This document shows positions 21,077-29,284 of a DNA stretch of 54,810 bases, one piece after another. The stretch covers positions 1-54,810 of the forward strand of contig NZ_JAHRXF010000043.1 in NCBI RefSeq assembly GCF_019104725.1, written 5' to 3'. A program made the translations under genes and the position numbers. Source of the DNA: Streptomyces corallincola (lineage in GTDB: Bacteria > Actinomycetota > Actinomycetes > Streptomycetales > Streptomycetaceae). Under the pieces are notes generated by a model. That model saw nothing but the letters and a program-made list of their open reading frames with translations. It made no database searches and was not told the DNA's origin. Within the stretch, counting starts at the first letter, position 1; each line of letters starts with the position of its first letter.

Positions 21077-22506
21077 GAGTGGATGTCCTTCCTCCCGTGG
21101 ACCACGGGTGCGCCGGTGAGCGGCTCGGGCCGGACCGGGGAGAGGTCCGTGCCGTCCGTGGTGTCCGCGGTGCGTGCCCGGTCGGTTGCGTACGCGCCGT
21201 ATCCGCCGCCCGCGCCGTCCCTGCGGCCCGTGTCGGAGGGCGGGTCGAGGAGGTCGTCGGCCGGGCAGCGGCCCCGCGCCGGGTAGCGGTCCCGGAACTC
21301 CGCGACCGTGCCGGTCAGCGCGGGTGTGGCGCCGAGCCGGGGCAACGCCTCCAGCGCGGCGGCGAAGCAGGCCTCGGCCGCCTCGCGCAGCTCCGGATCG
21401 GCGAGGCCGTGCCGGGCCGCGTGGCTCCACAGCGGGTTGTGCGGGGCCGGTGCCCCGCCGGAACGTTCCGCCAGTGGCTTCACGGCCCGGTGCGCGGCCT
21501 CCGCCGCCTCCGGGTCGTCGAACAGCGCGGCGGCCACCGCCAGCGGCACCATCCAGCCGTCGTCGCCGGGCTGCGCGTCGATCATGCGCAGTTCCAGGTG
21601 GCCGCGCGGCCGGACCGGCGGGAACAGCGTGGTCAGGTGGTAGTCGAGATCCGCGCGGGTGGGCGGGCGCGGACCGCCCGAGCGGGTCCACTCGCGGAAG
21701 GTCAGCCCCTCCGGCACGTCCCAGGGACCGGCGTCGGCGCGCACGCACATCACCGGCGCGTCCAGCACGTGCCGGGCCCACGCGGTGCGCGGATCGCCGT
21801 CCACCGGGGGAGCGCCCGCCCGGCCGGCCCCGATCTCCGCCCACAGCAACTGCCGGGTGGACAGCCAGCCGGTGGGTCGCCGGGCGACCAGGGGAGAGTT
21901 GGCGAACGCGGCCACCAGGACCGGTCCGAGCAGATGGGAGAGGCGCCAGCGCTCCCGGTACCCGAGGGGGCCGGGCTCCTCGTGCCCCGCGTCCACGCAG
22001 ACCTGCACCGAGGCCGAGCTGCACATCATGTGCCGCCCCGCCGGACCGGTGCGGCCCAGGCAGGTCTCCATCGCGTCGTAACGGGGTTCCCGCAGATAGC
22101 GGCGGGGGGTGTGCCACGGATCGTGGCCCATGCCGACCAGGGCGAGCCCCTGTCCGGCGAGCACCGTACGGACGGCGGCCAGATCGGCCGCGACGGTGTC
22201 CACGCACTTCATGAGGGAGGCGGCGGGCGGCGAACTCAGTTCGAGCTGGCCGCCGGGCTCGATGGTCAGCGGCGAGCGCAGGGGGACGGTCCGCAGGGCC
22301 GCGTACGCGGCCTCCAGGCGGTCCGGCGTCACCGGCACCCGCGGCGTCCGCAGGTCGTGGACGAGCCATTCCACTTCGACCCCGAGGGTGCGGGGCGGTC
22401 CGGTCTTGAAACAGATCCCGTGGACCAGGGCTTCCACTTCGGCTTCGGTGACGACGGTCCGGTGGTCCGTACAGTCGCCGCCGCAGACGTGCGTCGATTG
22501 AGACAT
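21073..22506 (-). CDS. egtA: Glutamate-cysteine ligase EgtA
   Basis: The 477-residue ATP-dependent ligase supplies gamma-glutamylcysteine to EgtB. Family blocks seen: TLGVEVEWLVHDL (Mg/Glu-binding Glu), LTIEPGGQLELSSPP, GRHMMCSSASVQVCVDAG and GHLELRMIDAQP. The start at 22506 (MSQSTHVCGG) follows AGGAGGA on the minus strand. The last 45 residues (from about DDLLDPPSDTG) are low complexity and probably a non-conserved tail. It is the first gene of egtABCD. Confidence 0.95.
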   Translation of the reverse strand: MSQSTHVCGGDCTDHRTVVTEAEVEALVHGICFKTGPPRTLGVEVEWLVHDLRTPRVPVTPDRLEAAYAALRTVPLRSPLTIEPGGQLELSSPPAASLMKCVDTVAADLAAVRTVLAGQGLALVGMGHDPWHTPRRYLREPRYDAMETCLGRTGPAGRHMMCSSASVQVCVDAGHEEPGPLGYRERWRLSHLLGPVLVAAFANSPLVARRPTGWLSTRQLLWAEIGAGRAGAPPVDGDPRTAWARHVLDAPVMCVRADAGPWDVPEGLTFREWTRSGGPRPPTRADLDYHLTTLFPPVRPRGHLELRMIDAQPGDDGWMVPLAVAAALFDDPEAAEAAHRAVKPLAERSGGAPAPHNPLWSHAARHGLADPELREAAEACFAAALEALPRLGATPALTGTVAEFRDRYPARGRCPADDLLDPPSDTGRRDGAGGGYGAYATDRARTADTTDGTDLSPVRPEPLTGAPVVHGRKDIHS

Positions 22507-22539
22507 GTCGGGAAATCCTCCTGAGATTCCACCATGCCA

Positions 22540-22570
22540 CCGGTCCGGTATCGCGGGTGCGCCGGACCGG
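22540..22570 (-). promoter_or_regulatory. Inverted repeat upstream of egtA
   Basis: CCGGTCCGG (22540-22548) and CCGGACCGG (22562-22570) are perfect complements 13 bases apart, 34-64 bases before the egtA start. They could be an operator for the ergothioneine operon or a leader hairpin. No -10/-35 pair was assigned with confidence. Confidence 0.35.
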
Positions 22571-22734
22571 CACTCGTTCCACCCAAGACCCTTCCCTCGA
22601 ATCTCACAAGGGTGCCCATCGGGCCGCCCCGAGATCCGCGATCTCCGTTCTTCCGCGCTTCTCCGGGACGCCGGACGCCCCGGGGAAACTCCGTTGCACC
22701 GCGCGACCAGCATCGCCCAGGATGCGGGCACGGG

Positions 22735-22817
22735 CACGACGGGGAAACCGGCCGGGACCGCGCGCACGGCGCCCACGGGGGTGGCGCCGTGAGCGCCCGG
22801 CCGGTTTCCCCGTCGTG
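22735..22817. repeat. Large composite palindrome (22-bp arms with inner hairpin)
   Basis: The arms 22735-22756 and 22796-22817 are perfect 22-base inverted copies. Between them a second hairpin forms from CACGGCGCC (22767-22775) and GGCGCCGTG (22783-22791). The whole could fold as an 83-base cruciform or RNA hairpin. It lies between the egtA promoter and the decayed macrodomain gene and marks the point where that gene's 5' end is lost. Confidence 0.75.
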
Positions 22818-22882
22818 GGATCGCCACCGGGACGGAACGGATCGCGGCGGCCGGAAGCCACCGCCCGCCGGGCGGCGACCCG

Positions 22883-23240
22883 GACAGCGGGCCGGACGTC
22901 CGGATCACCCAGGCCGTCGCGGCGGCACGCGCCGGGGCGCGGGTGTACGGCCCTGCGGCCATTCGGGTGACGACGGCCGGACGGAGCGGTCCCGCACCGG
23001 CCGCGCCCGCCACCGTCTTCGAGGTCACCGGCGAGAGCGGCCGGGAAGCCCCCACCGCCTCGCGGACCGCCGGGTCGCCGTCCTGAACTTCGCCCTCCGC
23101 CGGGAGCCCCGGCGGCGGCGTCCCAACGGCGCGTAGGCGGCTCAGGAAGAGGCCCTGTGCCGCGCCTCCGCGCTGTACGGCCGCCTTGCCGGACGAGCTC
23201 TACCGCGCGGGCTTCCTCACCGCCGCCCCCCGACGCGGGT
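22883..23240 (+). pseudogene. Decayed TIGR02452/DUF2263-type macrodomain gene
   Basis: Fragments of a microbial PARG-like macrodomain protein are spread over three frames. A frame from 22883 reads DVRITQAVAAARAGARVYGP and then TVFEVTGES, ending in a stop at 23084. A second frame reads VAVLNFA, where family members have VLNFASARNPGGG followed by NGAQAQEE. A briefly used +1 frame gives SPGGG, and the second frame returns with NGA, a TAG at 23134 and AAQEEALCRASALYGRL. After an apparent 30-40 residue deletion a further frame reads DELYRAGFLTAAP, matching the family's YRAGFLTSPAPN block. Frameshifts, a nonsense codon and a deletion mean it is not functional. Family identity is from recalled motifs. 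Confidence 0.7.
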
Positions 23241-23267
23241 GGCGTACGGGGTACGGCCCGGTGCCGG

Positions 23268-23711
23268 TCAGGTCCAGCCGTAGCGCTCGTACAGGCGTCG
23301 GCGGACGAGGTCGAAGCGGCCCCGGTCGAGGGCGCAGGCCTCGCGGCGCATGCCGTCCTCGTGGAGGCGCAGTACGCGGTCGATGTTCAGCCAGGAGTCC
23401 CGGCCGCTGGCGTCCCAGGGCCCGCTGCCCAGGGCGACCCACTCGCGGTCGTCGTCGTGCCGCTTGCTGGAGAGCTGCACGGCGAGCAGCGTCCCGGCCG
23501 CCTCGCGGGCGACCACCAGTACCGGGCGGTCCTTGCCCCGGCCGTCGTTCTCCTCGTACGGCACCCAGGTCCAGACGATCTCGCCGGGGTCGGGGTCACC
23601 GTCGTGCGCGGGGGCGTACTCGGTGCGCACCGTGCCGACCTCACGGGGGTCGGCCTCGGTGGTGGCGTGCGGGCCGGAGCGGCCGGGTGTCTCGTCGCTG
23701 AATGTGCTCAC
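23268..23711 (-). CDS. PemK/MazF-like protein
   Basis: The 147-residue protein starts with GTG at 23711. After a 40-residue variable acidic N-terminus it shows the PemK-like beta-barrel pattern: DPGEIVWTWVPYEENDGRGKDRPVLVVARE, LLAVQLSSK, WVALGSGPWD, and RDSWLNIDRVLRL. MazF/PemK toxins cleave mRNA. This subgroup is common in Streptomyces without a partner antitoxin, and none is seen on either side, so a housekeeping or solitary role is more likely. The conserved KDRPVLV region is intact; the long N-terminus is unusual for toxins. Confidence 0.82.
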   Translation of the reverse strand: MSTFSDETPGRSGPHATTEADPREVGTVRTEYAPAHDGDPDPGEIVWTWVPYEENDGRGKDRPVLVVAREAAGTLLAVQLSSKRHDDDREWVALGSGPWDASGRDSWLNIDRVLRLHEDGMRREACALDRGRFDLVRRRLYERYGWT

Positions 23712-24013
23712 GCACGCACCTTATGACCTGGAGCAACGGGGTTGCGGGGCGGGGTTGTTGAGGGGCGACGGGGCGGGCGGCTCCGAGGTGGGCGGTGGGT
23801 GGCGGGGCGTGCCCCGAGGCGGACGGTGGGCGGCGGGCAGTGGGCGTGCCCCGAAGCGGGCGCGGGCGTGCCCTGAGACGGGCTGCGAGCCGCGAGATGT
23901 GGGCAGCGGGCGGCCGGAGCGCCCCGTGTGGGGCAACTCCGTCCGTCTTTCCGCTGTTTGCCGAGTTGTTTTCCGAGTTGTTCGCGTGCCGGGCGTGTGC
24001 CGGGACGGCCGGG
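23712..24013. other. 302-base gap with GC-rich degenerate repeats
   Basis: No gene supported. The stretch 23760-23930 contains repeated GGGCGTGCCCYGARGCGGGC-like words at about 23808, 23844 and 23867 and G-rich runs. The part 23935-24000 is less GC-rich, with a duplicated GAGTTGTT word (23964 and 23975). It contains the 3' flank of the flotillin gene and the 5' flank of the PemK-like gene; no clear terminator hairpin was recognised. Confidence 0.5.
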
Positions 24014-25510
24014 TCAGCCCTCGGACTCCACCGGAACCCGCTGGGCGGGCGGTTGCGGAACTCCGTTGACAGTGCCGGTAGTTGCTGCCCTGCCCCCTTC
24101 CTTGTGGCTCCCCGGGTCGGCGGCGGAGAGGAGTTGACGGGCGAGGCCGAGTCCGGCGCCGCCCATCGTGAGCGCCTTGGCGAACAGTTCGGACATGCCG
24201 TCGGCGCCGTTGAGCAGCACCATGTTGTCCACGTTGCCGAACGCGGAGGCGCCCGCCTTGACGATCTCCGGCCAGTTCTCGGCGAGTTGCTGGGCGACGA
24301 CGGCCTCCTGGTTCTCGGCCAGTGCCGCCGCCCGCGCCTTGATGGCCTCCGCCTCGGCGAGACCCTGGGCACGTGTCGCCGCCGCCTCCGCGAGTCCGCG
24401 TGCCTCCGCGGACGCGGCCTCCGCCTCACCCGTGGCACGGGTGGCGGCGGCCGTCGCCTCACCGCGGGACTTGGTGGCCTCCGCCTCGGCGCCCGCGGCG
24501 GCCTTCACGCGGGTCGCCTCGGCGGCTGCCGCGAGTTCGGTCTCACGGGCCTTGGCCTGCGCCGCCGAGATCCGCGCGTCGCGCTCGGCCTCGGCCAGGG
24601 TGCGCTTCTCGTACGCCTGGGCGTCGGCCGGTTTGCGCACGTCCGCCTGGAGCTGCTGCTCGCGGCGGTGGGCCTCCAGTTCCGCGACCCGTGTCTCCTG
24701 GACGACGACCTCCTGCCGGGCGGCGGCGTCCGCGAGGGGCCCGGCCTGGTGGGCCTTGGCCGCCGCCTTGTCCCGCTCGGCCTGGTAACCGGCCTGGAGG
24801 ATCTCGCTGTCGCGGGTGGCCTCGGCCATCCGCGCGAACGACTGCTGCTCCGCCTCGGTGGCCAGCCGGTTGGCCTCCGCCTGCGCGATACGCGCGTCCC
24901 GCTGGACCGCTGCCGCGTGCGGCATGGCCAGGTTCTTGATGTACCCCGTCGGGTCCTCGATCTCGTGGATCTGCAGGGAGTCCACGATCAGGCCGAGCTT
25001 CTCCATCTCCGTACCGCAGGCGGCCCGGGTCTGACCGGTCAGCTTCTCCCGGTCGCGGATCATGTCCTCGACCGTCAATCCGCCCACGATGGAACGGAGA
25101 TGACCGGCGAAGACGTTGTGCACCCGCTCGGACATCAGCCTCTGCTGGTCCAGGAAGCGGCGGCCCGCGTTGGCGATCGACACGAAGTCGTCGCCGACCT
25201 TGAAGATGACCACGCCGCGCACCCTCAGCGGAATGCCCTGGTGGGTGACGCAGTCCACGTGCAGTTCGGTCTCGTTGAGGTCCAGTGACAGCTTGCGCAC
25301 CGCCTGGACACCGGGCAGCACGAGCGTGCCGCGACCGGTGACGATGCGGAAACCCATGCCCTCCTCCAAGCCCTCGGTACGGTGCTTGGAGCCGGAGATG
25401 ATGAGTGCCTCGTTGGGCTCGGCGACCCGCCACATCATCTTGAACAGACCGATCAGAGCAAGAACGGCGACGACCGCCGCCCCCGCCACGACGCCGATGA
25501 CCATCGGCAT
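24014..25510 (-). CDS. Flotillin-like SPFH domain membrane protein
   Basis: The 498-residue protein starts at ATG 25510 after AAAGGGGG. An N-terminal membrane helix (VIGVVAGAAVVAVLALIGLF) is followed by an SPFH domain (about 30-190: EALIISG, GRGTLVLPGVQ, LRVRGVVIFKV). A long Ala/Glu/Arg coiled coil (about 200-420, EAE/EAT repeats) and a short C-terminal region (LAENWPEIVKAGASAFGNVDNM) complete it. Flotillins form scaffolds in membrane microdomains. The small OB-fold gene 134 bases upstream fits an SPFH-NfeD pair. The protein end (after GLARQLLSA) is low complexity. Confidence 0.93.
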   Translation of the reverse strand: MPMVIGVVAGAAVVAVLALIGLFKMMWRVAEPNEALIISGSKHRTEGLEEGMGFRIVTGRGTLVLPGVQAVRKLSLDLNETELHVDCVTHQGIPLRVRGVVIFKVGDDFVSIANAGRRFLDQQRLMSERVHNVFAGHLRSIVGGLTVEDMIRDREKLTGQTRAACGTEMEKLGLIVDSLQIHEIEDPTGYIKNLAMPHAAAVQRDARIAQAEANRLATEAEQQSFARMAEATRDSEILQAGYQAERDKAAAKAHQAGPLADAAARQEVVVQETRVAELEAHRREQQLQADVRKPADAQAYEKRTLAEAERDARISAAQAKARETELAAAAEATRVKAAAGAEAEATKSRGEATAAATRATGEAEAASAEARGLAEAAATRAQGLAEAEAIKARAAALAENQEAVVAQQLAENWPEIVKAGASAFGNVDNMVLLNGADGMSELFAKALTMGGAGLGLARQLLSAADPGSHKEGGRAATTGTVNGVPQPPAQRVPVESEG

Positions 25511-25643
25511 TCGCCCCCTTTGCATGGTGCCCGTTCGGCACCGAACGAAGGGAGTGTGCGCCTGTTCCCCCTCGCCGAGAAGGGGTTGGCGGTTCCTTGT
25601 AGCAATCTTGACGCACAAGCCCCTCACCTGGGGCGGAGCACGC

Positions 25644-25862
25644 TCAACTGTCGTACACGGCCGTGACGTAGACCGTCCTCGGCGCCAGATACTCCACCAC
25701 CATCACCACCGTCCCCCGCTCGATCCGCACCCCGCTCTCCGCCGCATACGCCAGAAAGTGCTCCGCCCCACCCCGAACCCGAACCATCACCTCCCCCACC
25801 AACCCCGGCCCCACCACCCCGGAAACCCGCCCCATCAGCCCAACCATCCCGGCATCGCCCAT
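25644..25862 (-). CDS. NfeD-like OB-fold small protein, partner of the flotillin
   Basis: The 72-residue protein starts at ATG 25862 (MGDAGMVGLMGRVSGVVGPGLVGEVMVRVRGG). The remaining frame upstream overlaps the CRISPR leader and is unlikely. The all-beta pattern GxVsGvVgPGlVGEVmVrV...RGTVVMVVEY resembles the C-terminal OB-fold of NfeD proteins, which bind SPFH partners. It has no membrane helix of its own. A -10-like TACCCT (minus strand, 25869-25874) lies six bases before the ATG with no ribosome site, so the transcript may be leaderless and include the flotillin gene. The identity is from fold pattern and context. Confidence 0.7.
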   Translation of the reverse strand: MGDAGMVGLMGRVSGVVGPGLVGEVMVRVRGGAEHFLAYAAESGVRIERGTVVMVVEYLAPRTVYVTAVYDS

Positions 25863-26013
25863 GCGGGTAGGGTACGGCCGCGGGGCGCGCTGCGAGCGGG
25901 ACACGACGTTCTCACGGGCCGCGCACGGTAGGTCCCTCATGCACCTTATGCCCGACTCTCCGCAAGTGGCCCCCAGGGCGGCTCAGCCCAAGGAAACCCC
26001 CAGCTCAACGAGA
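25863..26013 (+). promoter_or_regulatory. Probable CRISPR leader
   Basis: The 151 bases between the NfeD-like start and the first repeat precede the conserved end of the array. The opposite end is decayed, and the repeat's 3' GTGACCCC would be the crRNA 5' handle, so transcription runs left to right from here. The segment is less GC-rich near 25940-25960 (GCACCTTATGCCC). No exact promoter was assigned. Confidence 0.55.
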
Positions 26014-27992
26014 CTGCTCCCCGCACACGCGGGGGTGACCCCGGGGAGCTGGACGCGGCGGTGATCGGCCGCCTCTGCTCCCCGCACACGCGGGGGTGAC
26101 CCCGCCTCTCGGACATCGGTGCCAGGATCACCACGCTGCTCCCCGCACACGCGGGGGTGACCCCAAGGGCTCGGTCTCGAAGGCGGTCAAGTCGCTCTGC
26201 TCCCCGCACACGCGGGGGTGACCCCCGGGGGCGCTCGGCCGTGGGAACCAGCGTCGCCTGCTCCCCGCACACGCGGGGGTGACCCCAGCCTCGCCCACGT
26301 CTCGGGGCCAGCGGCGCCCTGCTCCCCGCACACGCGGGGGTGACCCCCATTCGGCGCCTCCGCAGGTCTACGTCAGAACCTGCTCCCCGCACACGCGGGG
26401 GTGACCCTGATGCTGGCCGATGTGGGGTGCGAGACAATGACTGCTCCCCGCACACGCGGGGGTGACCCCGAATTCGCGGGCGGCTTCGGCTTGGTCGGTG
26501 TCTGCTCCCCGCACACGCGGGGGTGACCCCCCTGTCTGGAGCTTTCCGCCCACGGTGACGAGCTGCTCCCCGCACACGCGGGGGTGACCCCCTACGCCGC
26601 ATTGGCGGCGTGACCGCTCACCTCTGCTCCCCGCACACGCGGGGGTGACCCCCGTGCGGAGCGGTCCCCGTTGGAGCCGTACCCGCTGCTCCCCGCACAC
26701 GCGGGGGTGACCCCGACCGCTTCTTCGGTCAGGGGCCGTTCGGGCACTGCTCCCCGCACACGCGGGGGTGACCCCCCCAGCGCGGCGAGACCGGTGGCGA
26801 CCGGCACCTGCTCCCCGCACACGCGGGGGTGACCCTTCGTGCCTTTGAGCACGGCATGAACATCCAGGCTGCTCCCCGCACACGCGGGGGTGACCCCGAC
26901 CCGGCCTGTCACGGGAGTTGACGTGAGATCTGCTCCCCGCACACGCGGGGGTGACCCCCGGGAGCGGGGGTCCGGCCGAACCGGCGGCACCTGCTCCCCG
27001 CACACGCGGGGGTGACCCGAAGGAAGAGGCTGGCGCACCTCCGGGTCCTGCCTGCTCCCCGCACACGCGGGGGTGACCCCCGGCGCTGGCCGCCGGGAAG
27101 CAGGTCGCCGCGCTGCTCCCCGCACACGCGGGGGTGACCCCATGCCCTCGGGCATGCCCAACGTGGCGCGGGTCTGCTCCCCGCACACGCGGGGGTGACC
27201 CCGCGGTCGGCCAGATCCTGAAAACGCGCCTCGCCTGCTCCCCGCACACGCGGGGGTGACCCCCGGTTCGTCAGGGCCCGGTTCGATGGTGTCCTCTGCT
27301 CCCCGCACACGCGGGGGTGACCCCCGCGTCAGCGAGTTCTTCCGCAAGATCTCGATCTGCTCCCCGCACACGCGGGGGTGACCCCAAGCTCGCCACCAGC
27401 TTCGGCCGGGACATGGCCTGCTCCCCGCACACGCGGGGGTGACCCCTCGTCAGGAGCGCGCGGGCCGTGCCTCTTTCCCTGCTCCCCGCACACGCGGGGG
27501 TGACCCCAACAAGTACGTCACCCAGCTCGGGCAGCAACTCTGCTCCCCGCACACGCGGGGGTGACCCCAGCGCGTCGCTGGCCAAGGGCGTCTGATGCGG
27601 CTGCTCCCCGCACATGCGGGGGTGACCCCGTCATCGTGGGCACGACCGGGTACGGCGACGGCTGCTCCCCGCACACGCGGGGGTGACCCCAGCAGGGTCA
27701 CGTTGGCGGTGCCGTGTTCGGCCTGCTCCCCGCACACGCGGGGGTGACCCCAGCATGAAGGCGCCGATCACCCGCCACGTCCACTGCTCCCCGCACACGC
27801 GGGGGTGACCCCATCATCGCTTTCAACATGGCCGACTCCATCGCCTGCTCCCCGCATACGCGGGGGTGACCCCGACACCCAGCGCGCCGGCCTCGACGGG
27901 ATGATCTGCTCTTCGTACACGCGTAGGTGACCCCAACGGCTCCCCTGCGTTCTATTACGACGACTGCTCCTCACGCGCGCAGGAGTACCCCC
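26014..27992 (+). CRISPR. Type I-E-like CRISPR array, 31 good repeats plus decayed end, no cas genes nearby
   Basis: The 29-base repeat begins CTGCTCCCCGCACACGCG and ends GGGGTGACCCC, and has the hairpin core CCCCGC...GCGGGG of type I-E repeats. Repeats start at 26014, 26075, 26136 and then every 61 bases to 26624, then from 26686 every 61 bases to 27845. Spacers are therefore 32 bases, except the eleventh (26653-26685), which is 33. The last repeat base varies in three copies (26380, 26808, 26991). Single-base variants occur in the copies at 27601 and 27845. Copies at 27906 and 27964 are strongly decayed, with a 29-base spacer between them, and a fragment remains at 28023. Orientation is leader left. 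No cas1, cas2, cas3 or cascade gene lies in this window. Confidence 0.97.
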
Positions 27993-28022
27993 GATCTCAC
28001 CGTCGGCTGCCCCGCATCCAGG

Positions 28023-28045
28023 CTGCTCCCCCCAGCGGGCGTCGT
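28023..28045 (+). repeat. Remnant of a terminal CRISPR repeat
   Basis: CTGCTCCCCCCAGCGGG keeps the first ten bases and part of the hairpin of the repeat, 59 bases after the previous decayed copy. It abuts the stop codon of the esterase gene at 28046. Confidence 0.5.
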
Positions 28046-29092
28046 TCAGGAAGCACCCCTTGGTCGCCCTGAGTCCTCGGACGGAGCCTGTTCCAGGAGG
28101 TGGTGGAGCCAGGCCTGGCGGGTGGTGTGGGCCTGGTGGGTTAGGTGGGCGGTGGGGGAGAGGGTTTCGAAGCCGTGGTAGGCGCCGGGCCAGATGTGGA
28201 GTTCGGTGGGGGTGGCGGAGTGGTAGAGGCGGGTGGCGTAGGTGAGGATCTCGTCGCGGAAGGTCTCGGCGGAGCCGGCGTCCAGGTAGGTCGGGGGGAG
28301 GGCGGTGAGGTCGGTGGCGCGGGCCGGGGCGGCGTAGGGGGAGACGCCGGGGGTGCCGCGGAGGGGGCCGAGGAGGGCGGTCCAGCCGGTTTCGTTGGCG
28401 GTGCGGTCCCAGACGCCTAGGCCCGCCATCTGGTGGGCGGACACCGTGTCGTTGCGGTCGTCCAGCATCGGGCTCATCAGCAACTGGCCGATCACCGAAG
28501 GGCCTTGACGGTCACGGAGCAGGAGGGACAGGGCCGCGCACAGGCCGCCACCCGCGCTGGCCCCCACCAGGACGATCCGGTCCGGGTCGCCGCCGATCTC
28601 CGCCGCGTGGGCCGCCGTCCACAGCAGACCGGCGTACGCGTCCTCCACCGGCGCCGGATGCGGATGTTCCGGTGCGAGCCGGTACTCCACCGAGACGACC
28701 ACCGCACCCAGTTCCCGCGCCCAGCTCAGCGGCGCGTCCACCCCGGCCCGGTTGTTGCCGAGGACCATCCCGCCGCCGTGCACGTGGTAGAGCACCGGGA
28801 GCGCGGTGGACCGGTGCTCCAGGCCTGTCGGGCGGCAGATCAGGAGGGAGACGGGTGGCGCGCCCTCGGGACCGGGCACCGTACGGTCTTCCGCCGTGAA
28901 GGCGCCGTCCACCGTCACGTCGAACAGGTTCAGGAGTTCCATACCGGGGCCGCGGCGCGCGACCTGGATGTCCTCCGGGGTCATGCCCGGCGGCATCGCG
29001 TCCTTCAGCGGTGCCAGCGCCTCGGCCAGCTCGGGGTCGAAGGGGGGCGGCGGCGGAACGGCACCGGGCGGGGACGACGGCTGCTCGCTCAT
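28046..29092 (-). CDS. Alpha/beta hydrolase, hormone-sensitive-lipase family esterase
   Basis: The 348-residue enzyme starts at ATG 29092 after GGAGGAGGAG. It has the HSL oxyanion motif HVHGGGMVLG, the nucleophile elbow GASAGGG (GxSxG), and VEYRLAPEHPHPAPVEDAY. DAGSAETFRDE carries the catalytic Asp and GAYHGFE the catalytic His. These are all the residues for carboxylester hydrolysis, so it should be active on short acyl esters or lactones. The first 40 residues are a proline-rich leader without signal-peptide character, so it is cytosolic. It is divergent from an LLM-class oxidoreductase. Confidence 0.93.
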   Translation of the reverse strand: MSEQPSSPPGAVPPPPPFDPELAEALAPLKDAMPPGMTPEDIQVARRGPGMELLNLFDVTVDGAFTAEDRTVPGPEGAPPVSLLICRPTGLEHRSTALPVLYHVHGGGMVLGNNRAGVDAPLSWARELGAVVVSVEYRLAPEHPHPAPVEDAYAGLLWTAAHAAEIGGDPDRIVLVGASAGGGLCAALSLLLRDRQGPSVIGQLLMSPMLDDRNDTVSAHQMAGLGVWDRTANETGWTALLGPLRGTPGVSPYAAPARATDLTALPPTYLDAGSAETFRDEILTYATRLYHSATPTELHIWPGAYHGFETLSPTAHLTHQAHTTRQAWLHHLLEQAPSEDSGRPRGAS

Positions 29093-29213
29093 CTGTGCTC
29101 CTCCTCCGGCCGCCGCGCCCTCGGGCGGCCCACGGCCCGGTCGGGTTGTCGTACGGTCACCGCACCCGCGTACCCCGAGAACGCCGGACCGCTCGGCCCG
29201 CTCCGCATGTCCC

Positions 29214-29244
29214 TTGACTTGGAGCGCGCTCCAGGATCTAGCGT
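29214..29244 (+). promoter_or_regulatory. MerR-type promoter with palindromic operator
   Basis: TTGACT (29214-29219) and TAGCGT (29239-29244) are 19 bases apart, the stretched spacing used by MerR activators. The spacer holds the perfect 14-base palindrome TGGAGCGCGCTCCA (29220-29233). It faces the LLM-class oxidoreductase at 29285. No merR gene lies in the window, so the regulator acts from elsewhere. Confidence 0.7.
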
Positions 29245-29284
29245 CGGTTCCGTCGATGACGGTCCGGACGGGACGGAGACGGGC

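Noticed and set aside
23268..23711. Toxin-antitoxin module
   Set aside because: The PemK/MazF-like gene has no small antitoxin gene before or after it; the nearest frames are GC-rich shadows.
25946..27974. Several minus-strand ORFs (68-293 residues) with repeated GSPPRVRGA / GVTPACAGS / GHPRVCGEQ words
   Set aside because: They are translations of CRISPR repeats, whose 61-base period cycles through the frames. They are a common mis-annotation and have no start signals.
26014..29092. Esterase or flotillin as CRISPR-associated accessory genes
   Set aside because: Both are common Streptomyces families found without arrays; adjacency alone is not evidence.
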